Below are positions 41,066 to 51,065 of a DNA stretch of 64,000 nucleotides, in pieces. Within the stretch, counting starts at the first letter, position 1; each line of letters opens with the position of its first letter. The notes beneath the pieces were generated by a model. It was not told the DNA's origin. It saw only the letters and a list, made by a program, of their open reading frames with translations, and did not search any database. Location: the NCBI RefSeq assembly GCF_011074885.1, contig NC_054685.1:620001-684000 (forward strand), given 5' to 3'. The translations under genes were made by a program, and so were the position numbers. The DNA is from Brettanomyces bruxellensis (Eukaryota; Ascomycota; Pichiomycetes; Pichiales; Pichiaceae).

Positions 41066-42987
41066 CTACTCGGGCCCATACTTAACAAAAACCTTGACCT
41101 TGCCAGGGCAATGGTAGCGCTTGTTCAACTTCTTGATCTTTTTCTGCAAGTTCAAAATCCGGCTCCGCACACTGTAACTGTACTTGATGTCGTCACCGGG
41201 AAGAATCACATACAATGCATACTTGACCTTTGCAGGGTCGGAGGGCGGGGATGCAGCAAGCAGGTTGCCGCTTTCGGAATCATGTGCGTCATTGACGCTG
41301 CCGATGGCCTGCAGCCGGAATAACAGCGAGCCTGGCCGGATGTTGCCGCCGGGATGAATTCCGCAGATGACGTGCATCATCTTGCCGCAGTACTTAGTCC
41401 AGTAAATAAGGCTCTCCCCGTTTTCGGGGTCCGCCTCCATCACCAATTTTTCCAGCCGCGAGTAGAAATTCTGCTCGCTCGCGGGGATGTCGCCACCCCA
41501 GCGCTCACACCCGGCCATGCCGATTAGTGCGCGGATCTTGTGCGAGAGCCCGTGGGAGCCCGCAATAATTCCCGTTGTGGCAACATGCAATGCGGCGGTG
41601 GGCTGGAGTTCCTTCGGGTAGGAGCAATGCACAAAGGCGATATTACAGAGCGCCGGCGCCACGCGCAGGGACACTTCGTTGGGCACTATTGCGGGTGCCG
41701 ATGGGAGCCCCGTGCGCAAGAGCTCCCAGTACTTCTGTGCAAGGAGCGGCGCATACGGCCGCGTTGCGGTTAGAAGCGGATCTTCCAGCTTGATCTCATC
41801 CGGGATCATTGAGTACAGTACGCCCTCTCGGACTCCGCCCTCGCTGAAGTGGAAAGTCTTGATGCGCGGCAACGATTCCAGCGCCGCGCATAGCATGAGT
41901 CCCACTGCGGGTAGCTGCTGTTCCCTGCGCTGCGACACGCGGAAAATCGTGCTGCTCGATGCGCTGGCGCCGCTGAAGCAGCCAAAGGACTGCCGCCCGT
42001 ATTTGTAGCCCTTCGCAATGTCAGGAACACTGCGCTTCAACATGAGGAAACTGGCCATGCGCTCGACGCTCTCGCAGGTCGTGGAATAACCGTTAATTAT
42101 GGTCTGAATCGGGTATTCGGGCTCGCACGCAAGCAGAAGATGGCCAAGGCCGCGGAAGCCGCCGCCGCACACAAACATGCGGAAGCCGCCATTGGTTTGC
42201 GCCTCGTCCAGCAGCACTGGCGGCATATGTAGCTGCTCCAAAGCTGCGGCAAATGCGGCCTTAATCTCTCCGTATAGCGCAGTGACGGGTGCGCCATCGT
42301 ATTTCATGCGCCGGGTGAGCGCCGCGGCGCCGTACGGCAAGGACACCGGCCGGTCGCTAATCTTGACGGCGCCGTCCTTGGCGCGGATCCAGCTGAGCTG
42401 CACGCCGCCGCCGCCCATATCCATAAAGAGGCCGGAAATGTCGTGGAAGGAAGACGCAACACCGTATGCCGCAGTGCGGCCCTCCTCCTCGCGGCTCAAC
42501 AGCGCAACCTTCCACCCCGTGGCGTCAAATATGGAATCACGAAACTGCTGCGAGTTGGGCGCCTCGCGCACAGCCTCGGTGGCAACAACCTTGACGCCAC
42601 TCGGGGAACTCCGAAATCCTCGCATATCCACCTGAATCTTTTCATGGCCTGAATAATTTCGTGAACCGCGGTGTCCGGGATCGGCTTTCTCGCGGAAGAC
42701 CGGGTGCCGTCCGGCAGCTGCACGTCAAACAAGGAGATGCCGAGCCGGTCTTTGAACACGCAGGGCATGATTCGCGCGTGGTGCGGGGCCTTGGAGGAAA
42801 TCGAAAACCGAATCCCGTTTGAGCCTATATCGACGATCGCCGTGAGTGCCCGGCCGACCACCGAGGCCTCGTCGCTATCGTTGCCATCATTCATATTTTC
42901 GTCCTCCGTCAGCAAGGCTGTGTACGCCTCGTCTATGTGGTGGCTGTCTGATGTTTCCTGGTAGAGGAGGTTGTCATCGAGGGACAT
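41066..42987 (-). CDS. RTG2: Retrograde regulator Rtg2, interrupted by one missing base
   Basis: This is a PPX/GppA-fold ATP-binding protein that relays mitochondrial dysfunction to Rtg1/Rtg3. The first frame starts at 42987 and shows AIVDIGSNGIRFS, KDRLGISLF and FRWICEDFGVP. The rest, from VKVVATEAVREAPNS through MDMGGGGVQLSW to the end at 41066, is in another frame. The switch is at a run of four C (minus strand, 42603-42606); a fifth C would join the frames exactly as in Rtg2. Combined length is about 640 codons (S. cerevisiae 588). The gene is far more GC-rich than its neighbours. A sequencing or assembly error in the homopolymer is the likeliest cause, and a real inactivating mutation is the alternative. 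Confidence 0.85.
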
Positions 42988-43130
42988 TTTTTTTTTTTTT
43001 TTTCCTGTGCCCTCCGGTTTTCCTCTGGGTGATTGTATCTGAATTCGATCTTGGAGAAATTAGTGTTCTGTCAATGTTCTTTTTCGACTCTGCTTATGTA
43101 GTCTAGAAAATCACCAATGAGCTGCTAACT

Positions 43131-43238
43131 GGTACTCTGATAACTGATACTCTGATAACTGATACTCTAATACTCTGATAACTGATAACTAATACTCTGA
43201 TAACTGATAACTAATACTCTGATAACTGACTATTTTCA
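43131..43238. repeat. TACTCTGATAACTGA tandem repeat
   Basis: About six imperfect copies of TACTCTGATAACTGA and shortened forms are interleaved with TAACTAA. Confidence 0.85.
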
Positions 43239-43300
43239 CTTACTTTTCACTGACTGCTTTCACTCACTAATTCTCTATAGCACTATAGTGTTTGCCGATT

Positions 43301-43350
43301 TAGGATATCTTCTCTTTTGTAGGATATCTTCTCTTTTGTAGGATATCTCC
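43301..43350. repeat. 19-nt tandem repeat
   Basis: Two identical copies of TAGGATATCTTCTCTTTTG and a third partial copy, followed by degenerate TCAATATCCACTT units to about 43410. Confidence 0.85.
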
Positions 43351-44089
43351 TTCAATATCCACTTCTCTGTACAATATCACTTTCTTCAATCTCTTCAATA
43401 TCCACTTTTCTGTATATATCCTCTTTGTACTACCTTCCTAGATCGATACCGCAGTACAACTATACTTATGCTCTATAATAGACACCAACAGTATCGCTTT
43501 CCAATATCAAAAGACAATCTATCTGTATTCTATCACGCTAGTTACTTTTCTAATACTATCCGTAATAGCCAATGCCCGCCTTTGCTATACTTAGCCCCTA
43601 TCTGCAAGATTTAAATCGTAAGTCAAATGCACTAAACTGAAAAATTACAGCTTTCGCCTCACATCAATTAAAGACGTTACTCATAATTTTGATGACATCT
43701 CTGTCACAATAAATTTTTGGAAATTGAATTGTTAAGAGTCACTCGCGGCTTCAAGGTGGGGGAAGGGCCAAAAAATTTTGAAAAATAAAATGACAAAACT
43801 ATGGCATCAAAGTCAACGCAGAGAAAGACAAGAAAAAGGTTTTCATATTATGGTGTACAGATGTGCTTGATCATCTTTTTATTCATCTCTCAGATCGTCA
43901 GTCTCGATTTGGGTCGATCTAAAATTTGCAAGATGCCAACTGTAGCTTTATGTGTTGATGTGGCTAAACCAACAAGCTTTTCAATTTTCTTGATCCGTTT
44001 TTTCTAGCATATATCTGCCACCGTATTTAGAGCTTCACCTTGGACTCAGCACTTGTTGTATCCTATTTTGTGCCCTTATATTTTTACCA

Positions 44090-44581
44090 ATGGAAGCCGC
44101 ACAAAGTTCTTTTGAAGAAGCTCTTAATTCGGCTTCGGATGCATTATCGCCAAAATCAGGAGATATCATCCAGGATTCTGCAGCTGCTAACATTCTCGAA
44201 GCTTCCAGCAGTGATGCTGATGCTTTGGATGAGGAGAGTGTGAGTATCAGTGCAGAATCAGACGAGTCAACTGAATTATTCGATACAATACATGTTAGCA
44301 CATTTTTCAGCTTTTTGGCAAAATGCGGTGTGAATCTCGTTCTTCCGTTTATCAATGGAGTGATGCTTGGATTTGGTGAGATATTTGCTCATGAATTCGC
44401 ATACAAGCGCCACTGGATAGGTGCAAGGGTAGGTTTTTGCAAACTAAGGTGAATTTTTACGTACAATTAAGCTTCTGCATACTAACACCACTCGTTATTT
44501 TTCAAGATATACCCTCCTAGAAGAATGCTTGCCGCCAACTCTGCTAATGGCGGAAAGAAGGAGAAATCTGTTTTGATGTAA
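44090..44581 (+). CDS. MIM1: Mitochondrial import protein Mim1 (spliced)
   Basis: The coding parts are 44090-44428 and 44507-44581, giving 137 residues (S. cerevisiae Mim1 has 113). Mim1 inserts helical outer-membrane proteins and assists TOM assembly. After an acidic, Ser-rich N-terminus, the single membrane segment (about residues 79-101) carries the family core VNLVLPFINGVMLGFGEIFAHE, with GxxxG at G90/G94. After splicing, the segment GARIYPPRRMLAA matches the basic region that follows the helix in Mim1. Reading through the intron, or using a GTGAAT donor 22 bases on, gives a tail unlike the family. Confidence 0.92.
44429..44506 (+). other. MIM1 intron (78 nt)
   Basis: The donor is GTAGGT (variant of GTAAGT), TACTAAC lies at 44480-44486, and the first AG after it (TTCAAG) is the acceptor. 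The intron falls between codons 113 and 114. Confidence 0.88.
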
Positions 44582-45211
44582 TCTTACTTGATGTTACTTT
44601 TTGTGAGTTTCCTAGATTTTTGCCAATCATCACAACAATACATGCATTGCAGATAATAAATTAAATCAAATTTCATTCCATGTTGTGCTTTATGCCAATA
44701 TACGGCCGGTTCATGTGGAAGATGATGTGTGTTCTTAATGTATAAAGTCATCTTCTAACATGTACATACTGCTTGGATTCTACTCTTTTCAAAGTCCAGT
44801 TTCTCGGTTGCTCTGGAGCATGCACTATTCGGCAAGCGTTCTGTAACACGTCAAACAGGATCTCTCCCCGCAATAATATCTTCGGGGCAAAAAATATTAT
44901 TTAACCTGATGAAAAAAAGTCCATCCTACGATCGGCATGGTCGCGGAGTTCCTATTTGTCCGTACCCCACTTGAGAAAAAGGACTTCCCGGTGCGTTATC
45001 CCGCAAGTTTGCGTATCATGCAGAAGTTGGCCGTTACATGCTTCTCTCCCTTTTTGGCATATAAAAATTGAAGAATAAGGGGGAAATGGTATTCATATAT
45101 AGAATATATATATCCCTCGGTTTGGCAGCTCCTTTTATGATTCTTGTTTTCTCTTATTCTCATATATTCTCTACTCTATGATAAATTCGCAATCCCTTTC
45201 CATTATAAAAG
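44582..45211. other. PXA2 promoter region
   Basis: This tandem spacer has several CGG/CCG triplets between 44700 and 45010. I found no pair with the spacing of an oleate response element. No gene is seen. Confidence 0.5.
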
Positions 45212-47608
45212 ATGTCTGAGCTTGCCCAGATTTTCACTTTTCCCCAACAAAGGAGCAAAATACCGGTTAGGAAAATTCTTGCCTTTTACATAAAGCATCG
45301 CAAGCTATTGACACGAACAGCATACATTCTCATACTTTACTCAATTTTTAATGCTGGGTCATCTGTGCCGTCAAACAAGAGAAAAGGATCATCTAATACC
45401 AAGAATGCACATTCAAAAAGACCAAGCCATTTAACACTTAAAAGAATTCGTTCTTTCTGGAGTCGTTCTCCCACAATTAGCTTTTTCAAGCAAGTTCTCA
45501 CCAAAGACAGGAAATCTGCACTTCGAATAGCACAATATCTAACATGGCAGCTGGGCTTACTCGGTGTAAAAGCTGCAATCACTTTGAATATAGCCTCCTT
45601 GGATGGAAAACTTGTGTCGTTGATTGTGGGGAAGAAATTTAAGCAATTCTTCAAGTGTTTGGTGATATGGTTTCTCATCGGCATTCCAGCTTCATTAACA
45701 AACTCCCTCATTAGGAAAGTCCAGGGTATGTTGGCACAATCGTTCCGTACTGGGGCAACAAACACCATTATGGACAACTATCTTCCAAATTCTGGAAATA
45801 GCAGCATTTATCAGTTGACGAACAAGATGAGTGCCGGGTCAAAGGACAAAATCTCTGCCAGCAGACCGAACAAAGTCTCCAGTCCTAACCAAATGGTCAC
45901 TGTAACGATTGACCAACTCGCAGATACTGTTTCGAAGCTCCCGGTTCAGCTTATTGATCCGATTTTGGACATTCTGCTTACTGCAAACAGATTCAGTAAA
46001 GTCAGCGAGTATGCAACAGAGAGCTCCCTCCTGCTTGGGTTGATTGCAAGTGTGTCAACGTTAGTTTTAAAGGTGTTCACTCCAAACTTTGCCAAGTTGA
46101 CATCTGTCCATAATGCTCTCGAGAACAAATTTCACACATACCACACTCAGCTCATCAACCACAAAGAGGAAATAGCACTTGCAAGGGGCCATCGGAGAGA
46201 GTTGGACCTGCTTGACACGTCATACTTCGAATTGGAGAGATTTCAGAGGTTGGAGCTTCGGAAAATGGCCATTTACAACTTTGCAATGGGTTTTATTTTC
46301 AAATATGGACTTGGAGCATTTGGGTTGATGATGTGTGCGGCGCCAATATTTTCAACTGCATACTTTTCAGGGTTTGTTGTGGATGAGAGAGTCGTTTCCC
46401 GGCTGGCGGCCGACTTTTTTGCAAATAAACGGCTCTTATTGTCTGCCTCGGACTCGTTGGGCCGTTTAATTTACTCCAAAAAGGCAGTACAGAACATCAT
46501 CGAGTACTGTACCTCACTCTACGGATTTGATGCCTCCTTAAAGGAGATAAGCATGCTTTCTACGAATAGTTGCGATCTAGATGGCGATCATTTGATTGAG
46601 GGACCAAATGTGTCGTATGGAGAAGAAATCACCTTTGACCATGTTCCTGTTATAACGCCAACAGGAAATATTCTTGTGAAAGATCTCACATTCTCCATTA
46701 AACCGGGTCAGAGTCTTCTGGTGATTGGACCAAACGGGTGCGGAAAGTCGTCGTTATTTCGCATTTTGGGAGGATTGTGGGAAGTGCGGAGTCCAGGTCA
46801 CGTGATTGTGCCTTCATCCCGCAAGCAGGTGTTCTATCTTCCGCAAAGCAGTTATTTTACGTATGGGACACTTCGTGAGCAGATTCTATATCCTGATTCA
46901 ATGGCCGAGTATCGGGAAAATGTTGAATTTGCAAGAAAAAGGGGCAATACGGTGGTGAAAGACGACCTTTATCTTATGAAGTTGCTCAAGTTGATTCATT
47001 TAGAACATCTTTTGGCCAATTCAGACAGTTTGAGCTCTGACGATGAGGATGAGGCCGATGGATTCCAGTTTGGGGAGCTTGCGGGATCAAAAAACTCTAG
47101 AAGCAGCTTTTTACAGGATGAGAATTCGAGACTGAGAGGTGGAAATTCGCACTTCCCACCTTCTGGGCTCGACATTGTGGCAAAATGGCCCGATATTCTT
47201 TCAACTGGCGAGCAGCAAAGATTAGCCATGGCCAGATTGTACTACCACCAGCCTAAATTTGCCGTTTTGGACGAATGCACATCAGCAATTTCGCCTGATT
47301 TAGAAAAAGAGTGCTACCGAATCGCTACCAAGTCCTTTGGCATTACCGTTTTGAGCGTTTGCCATCGGACTTCACTTTGGAAATTCCATGATTACATTCT
47401 CAAGTTTCAAAAGGGGCCTCAGGACAAATATGCAACTGCTCTTTTTACTAGATTTGATCCTGAAAAACGGCTTCGGAGACACAAGGAGCTTCTCCAGATC
47501 AAAGCAGACCTCAAGAAAAACCAGGAGTTGGTTGCAAGACTTGAATTTTTGAAAAGGACGCAAAGCCGGCCGAATATCAGAAGAAAGATGCTGTACATAG
47601 ACGAATAA
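45212..47608 (+). CDS. PXA2: Peroxisomal fatty-acid ABC half-transporter (Pxa2-like)
   Basis: This is a 798-residue ABCD-type half transporter. With Pxa1 it imports long-chain acyl-CoA into peroxisomes for beta-oxidation. An N-terminal FYIKHRKLL segment resembles Pxa2. The membrane domain covers about residues 95-410, with the family loop HKEEIALARGHRRELDLLD (the EEA-like motif). In the nucleotide-binding domain, Walker A is GPNGCGKSS (506-514), the signature STGEQ begins at 664, and Walker B is FAVLDECTSA. A hydrophilic, acidic insert lies just before the signature, as in yeast Pxa proteins. The choice of Pxa2 over Pxa1 rests on the short N-terminus. Confidence 0.88.
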   Translation: MSELAQIFTFPQQRSKIPVRKILAFYIKHRKLLTRTAYILILYSIFNAGSSVPSNKRKGSSNTKNAHSKRPSHLTLKRIRSFWSRSPTISFFKQVLTKDRKSALRIAQYLTWQLGLLGVKAAITLNIASLDGKLVSLIVGKKFKQFFKCLVIWFLIGIPASLTNSLIRKVQGMLAQSFRTGATNTIMDNYLPNSGNSSIYQLTNKMSAGSKDKISASRPNKVSSPNQMVTVTIDQLADTVSKLPVQLIDPILDILLTANRFSKVSEYATESSLLLGLIASVSTLVLKVFTPNFAKLTSVHNALENKFHTYHTQLINHKEEIALARGHRRELDLLDTSYFELERFQRLELRKMAIYNFAMGFIFKYGLGAFGLMMCAAPIFSTAYFSGFVVDERVVSRLAADFFANKRLLLSASDSLGRLIYSKKAVQNIIEYCTSLYGFDASLKEISMLSTNSCDLDGDHLIEGPNVSYGEEITFDHVPVITPTGNILVKDLTFSIKPGQSLLVIGPNGCGKSSLFRILGGLWEVRSPGHVIVPSSRKQVFYLPQSSYFTYGTLREQILYPDSMAEYRENVEFARKRGNTVVKDDLYLMKLLKLIHLEHLLANSDSLSSDDEDEADGFQFGELAGSKNSRSSFLQDENSRLRGGNSHFPPSGLDIVAKWPDILSTGEQQRLAMARLYYHQPKFAVLDECTSAISPDLEKECYRIATKSFGITVLSVCHRTSLWKFHDYILKFQKGPQDKYATALFTRFDPEKRLRRHKELLQIKADLKKNQELVARLEFLKRTQSRPNIRRKMLYIDE

Positions 47609-47616
47609 GTATGTTT

Positions 47617-47695
47617 TAGGAAGTGTTTGGATTTAGGAAGTATTTGGATGATTCAGAAAGCGTTTGGATGATTTAGGATGTATCTAGATGATAAA
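47617..47695. repeat. Degenerate TTTGGATGATT repeat
   Basis: About four imperfect copies of (A)GGAAGTGTTTGGATGATTT follow the PXA2 stop. Confidence 0.7.
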
Positions 47696-48160
47696 TCTAG
47701 TAGAAGCGAATATTCTGAGAATCATATTTTCTGAGATATATCGCGTTCCCAATGTGAACCGATGATTAATGGTGAAGATGACACCGAAGATCTCGCAGAA
47801 TTGAGGTGTTACTAACCATAATGGTTATTTATGTTGTGTTCAATATTTCTAAAGAATAAGTAAAGTATGAACGGTTTAGATAAAAATAAAAACTTAAGAA
47901 AGTTTGAAAAGAGTTATCCGGATTTAGCTGGAAGAATTGAAGACGATATGTATTTGTATGCTTTGAGTGAATGTAATTAGAGGAGGAGTGCCGATCAATG
48001 TGACGGATATTCGGCAACATTTTTGTTGTGTTAAAGTGAGGTGTCAGTTTGGAAGTAGTTTATGAAGTTAGGCCGATTTCAAGCCGTTTTATCAGGGTTG
48101 ATAAATTATATGTATACCTTCATGGCCCTTTTCTTTCGCATTACTCTATATTACATCATC

Positions 48161-48224
48161 TCCTTTCACACTACTTTCACATTTTCACACCATTTTCACA
48201 CTCTCTCACACCATTTACACTCTC
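48161..48224. repeat. Degenerate TTTCACACCA repeat
   Basis: Five to six short imperfect copies of TTTCACAC(CA/T) form a C/A/T-only tract in the 3' flank of the Zn2Cys6 gene. Confidence 0.65.
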
Positions 48225-48335
48225 ATGACCATACATCTTAGATGACAAACATACAAGCTAAGCCAACACCCTAATCAAAGATATAGTAAATTCGTAAAGA
48301 CCTACTTATTTAGTAAAAGAAAGCACTTGAGGCCC

Positions 48336-51065
48336 TCACAGAAAAACAACATGCCGGTTCTCGGTATGCATTATTTCATACCAGTCCCTCCCTGTTTTCC
48401 AGCACTTTTCCATGATTTCAGTTGCCTGGGTTGCAGAAGGTGAGCCTTGCGCAACCAGATCTCGCATTTTGGTCTTGTATAAGGCTTTTTCTGGCTCACT
48501 TTCGCACTCGCAACCACCCACAAATATAGGCAAGATGAGGCAAAGCGAGCTAGGCTTTGCAGTATCAACAAAATTGTCGAGGACATTAACAATTGAATCG
48601 GACATGTGCTGAACGAGAGTCGATTTGCGAGGAATTTGAAGTACCCGGCGGTATAATTGAAGCATGCCCATCAGTAGGAAGCAGTGGTTGGATGCCACGA
48701 TACTGTTGAATGAGTCCTTCTTTGCCGTTTTGTCGGTGTCGAACTCCATGATGCCCAATTTTCGGAACTGGGTTTCAATCTGTAACGATTTTTCTATAAT
48801 TGCGGGGCAGATCTTGAACACGGGTGACACGGGTAGGCCAAGCTCCCTGCGGCGTCGATCGACGCGTCGGCTGAAGTTGATCTTCTCGATGAGCTTGCAC
48901 AACTTGGAGAAAAGCGGGAGAAACTTCACGTTGAACCCAAGCATGTAGTCAATGCTCTTGTGCGACTCATCTTTGAAGAACGTCCCGTCGTTATCCACGT
49001 CATAGTCGATTTGTTGCTGGTTGTGTTTGTCGGTTGCCGTTTTTTCGTCGTCTATCGTCTCTTCAAGCGACGATTCGGTCCAAGCGGGCGAAAATCCCTG
49101 CGATGCAACCTCAATCCGGTTCATAAACTTGTCAATTTCTGCTTCAGCGGGCTCAAGGGGTGATGAGAGACTTGAGAAAATGTCGATGTATGCGAACCAG
49201 CGAATGAGGAAGTACAAGAGCTTGGATTTCTTGATTTCGGAGCTCATGTTGGCAGTAGTCGGGGAATCGGACCTCGGAAAGTCACAAATCAGCTTCCGGA
49301 ACGGCTGATTGTACCCACGCATCAAGATTATCTGGCGTGCCCCCTTGATATGGACCCGCCATTTGTCTCCGGAAAATGCAAATACCATAAATGAGCTGAG
49401 GAAGATCACCAACGTTAAAGTAAGATCGCTTGTCGAGGTATGTGCATTATCTAGCAACGCCAACAAATCCCGCAACGCACGACTCATCAAGGACTCCTCA
49501 ATGTTGTAAGGGGTGTGTTGGTGCAAGAGTGTTGTTCTGTGTGCAATTCCATATGCAATCATGATCGCCATCAATCCCTCATTCTGCATTGCCAAGGCCG
49601 GAAGAACCGTTTTAAACGGGTTGCTTGCGTAGATCGACGGGTCGGCCGGCGTCAAAAGAAGCGAAGTCGACTGAAGGAAGAAGTTGAACGACTCATAGTA
49701 GTAGGGGACGTTCAGAAGAATGTCCGGGAGAGGCATGATACCTCTGGGGATCGAACTTTGGACCGGAGCCTCACTCTCTAGTTCGTCCACTAGAAAAATC
49801 TTCCTTCTCTGGCCCGTCAACCTCTCCAGCGGGTCCGAAAAGTGAATTTTCGTCTTCCCGTACGTTCTCCGCCTCCATATGTTCTCCAAATCGTCTGTAA
49901 AATCGTTCATCTCCGCTCGGTGCAATGCAAACACATCCTGATGTGCTTCCGATGAGATTTCTGCCGGTTCAACAGACGCTTTTTCTATTTGTTTGTCGGC
50001 TTTTTCATCTTTCCTCTTTTCTGCCGCAATTCTTTCTTCTGCTCCATCTCCTGAATACGCAGCTGCCTTCCCGGGGCTTTTTGCACGGTCACTCGCCCCG
50101 GGTTTTTCCCTGCAAGATGTCCTTTTCCACTTGTCAATACCTTCAAACTCGTCTTTCCCATCATTCATATTCTCAGCCTGGAATTCACCCAAATCCTCTA
50201 AAAAGGCCCATGGATTCGTCTGCACCACATCCCCGCCTATTATGCTGCCGAGAGCATCCGAAACCGACTTGATGCCCTCCCCAAAATTCCCAATGCTCGA
50301 TTGCTGCGTGTCCAATTGCTGATCCCGATAATCTTCAAGTGGCACATCACCAAAAGACTCATCTAATGATCGAAACCCGCCCAATATCGGGCTGTCAGCA
50401 TCCCTACACTCCTCCGCAGCCGGATTTTGTGTCCTCACATCCCCACCAGATGCCATCCGAAGTAGATACTCGAGGTTTCCCGACGGACTCACGATGTGGT
50501 CCGACTCGCTTCGGGTCGACGCGGCGATCGACGCGCCTCCGGACATGGCGACCGACTCCACATTGTTGACGGCATCCCCCCTTGATTCCCGTATTTCTTC
50601 GGTACTCTCCGGCTCCAGCTTCACCCTAACCTTCTTCCCCGCCACAAGAATGTTTTTAACAGGTGGTTTTTTGCGTTTATTCTGCCCAATAATGCCACAC
50701 ATGGCCGATGTGCCATTTTTCAGCCTTTTCACTCCAGTTTCCGGTTCCTTCTCACCGTTCGGCTTCACTAGGCTTTCCTGAACAGACTGAAACGGAAGGG
50801 CAATCTTCTTCACCGGCTCCTGCAGTTGCTCACGTGATATTGATGCTATCATGTTCAGTTTCTCTTTCTTTGGTTTTTTGTACGGCCTTCCTCCCCATGT
50901 CAAAACAATCGAGTAATCGCACTTTCTCTTGAATTTCTGGCAGTTCATACAAACCGGCCGGGTCTCGTCGCACTTTATCTTTGCTTTCTTGCAGGCGTGA
51001 CATCCATTTCTGCTTCTTTTCTTCACCCCGGCACTTCTCTTTCTTTTTTTTGAATATGTAGCCAT
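48336..51065 (-). CDS. Zn2Cys6 transcription factor with fungal_trans_2 domain
   Basis: This is a 909-residue fungal-specific regulator. The N-terminal binuclear zinc cluster has CX2CX6CX6CX2CX6C at C22, C25, C32, C39, C42 and C49, flanked by basic residues and followed by LTWGGRPYKKPKK. A long acidic, disordered region comes next. The middle and C-terminal part (SLMSRALRDLLALLDNAH, WRVHIKGARQIILMRGY) looks like the Arg81/Lys14-type regulatory domain (fungal_trans_2). I cannot name an orthologue or target pathway. It is divergent from COQ2, with 876 bases between the starts, and converges on PXA2. Neither proves regulation of those genes. Confidence 0.85.
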   Translation of the reverse strand: MATYSKKRKRSAGVKKRSRNGCHACKKAKIKCDETRPVCMNCQKFKRKCDYSIVLTWGGRPYKKPKKEKLNMIASISREQLQEPVKKIALPFQSVQESLVKPNGEKEPETGVKRLKNGTSAMCGIIGQNKRKKPPVKNILVAGKKVRVKLEPESTEEIRESRGDAVNNVESVAMSGGASIAASTRSESDHIVSPSGNLEYLLRMASGGDVRTQNPAAEECRDADSPILGGFRSLDESFGDVPLEDYRDQQLDTQQSSIGNFGEGIKSVSDALGSIIGGDVVQTNPWAFLEDLGEFQAENMNDGKDEFEGIDKWKRTSCREKPGASDRAKSPGKAAAYSGDGAEERIAAEKRKDEKADKQIEKASVEPAEISSEAHQDVFALHRAEMNDFTDDLENIWRRRTYGKTKIHFSDPLERLTGQRRKIFLVDELESEAPVQSSIPRGIMPLPDILLNVPYYYESFNFFLQSTSLLLTPADPSIYASNPFKTVLPALAMQNEGLMAIMIAYGIAHRTTLLHQHTPYNIEESLMSRALRDLLALLDNAHTSTSDLTLTLVIFLSSFMVFAFSGDKWRVHIKGARQIILMRGYNQPFRKLICDFPRSDSPTTANMSSEIKKSKLLYFLIRWFAYIDIFSSLSSPLEPAEAEIDKFMNRIEVASQGFSPAWTESSLEETIDDEKTATDKHNQQQIDYDVDNDGTFFKDESHKSIDYMLGFNVKFLPLFSKLCKLIEKINFSRRVDRRRRELGLPVSPVFKICPAIIEKSLQIETQFRKLGIMEFDTDKTAKKDSFNSIVASNHCFLLMGMLQLYRRVLQIPRKSTLVQHMSDSIVNVLDNFVDTAKPSSLCLILPIFVGGCECESEPEKALYKTKMRDLVAQGSPSATQATEIMEKCWKTGRDWYEIMHTENRHVVFL

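Larger units (their letters stand above)
42988..44089. other. Divergent spacer with repeats, RTG2 / MIM1
   Basis: A T-run (about 15 T) lies directly before the RTG2 start, followed by two tandem repeats (43131-43238, 43301-43350). A 68-residue frame at 43801-44007 has no family features and is not accepted. Confidence 0.5.
47609..48335. other. Convergent spacer with repeats, PXA2 / Zn2Cys6 gene
   Basis: This tail-to-tail spacer holds a GGAAGTATTTGGATGATT-type repeat on the PXA2 side and a TTTCACACCA-type repeat on the other. No gene is seen. Confidence 0.5.

Noticed and set aside
43801..44007. 68-residue frame with a hydrophobic segment before MIM1
   Set aside because: No recognisable motif. 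It is short and lies in promoter sequence. It could be a small gene, but nothing beyond an ATG and an open frame supports it.
44450..44455. Alternative donor GTGAAT for the MIM1 intron
   Set aside because: Its use would put exon 2 in a frame giving YTLLEECLPP, unlike Mim1, while the GTAGGT donor yields the conserved IYPPRR segment.
44920..45010. CGG...CCG pairs before PXA2, possibly an oleate response element
   Set aside because: The spacings seen (13 and 24 bases) do not match the 15-18 base gap of the known element, and the internal T and A positions are absent.
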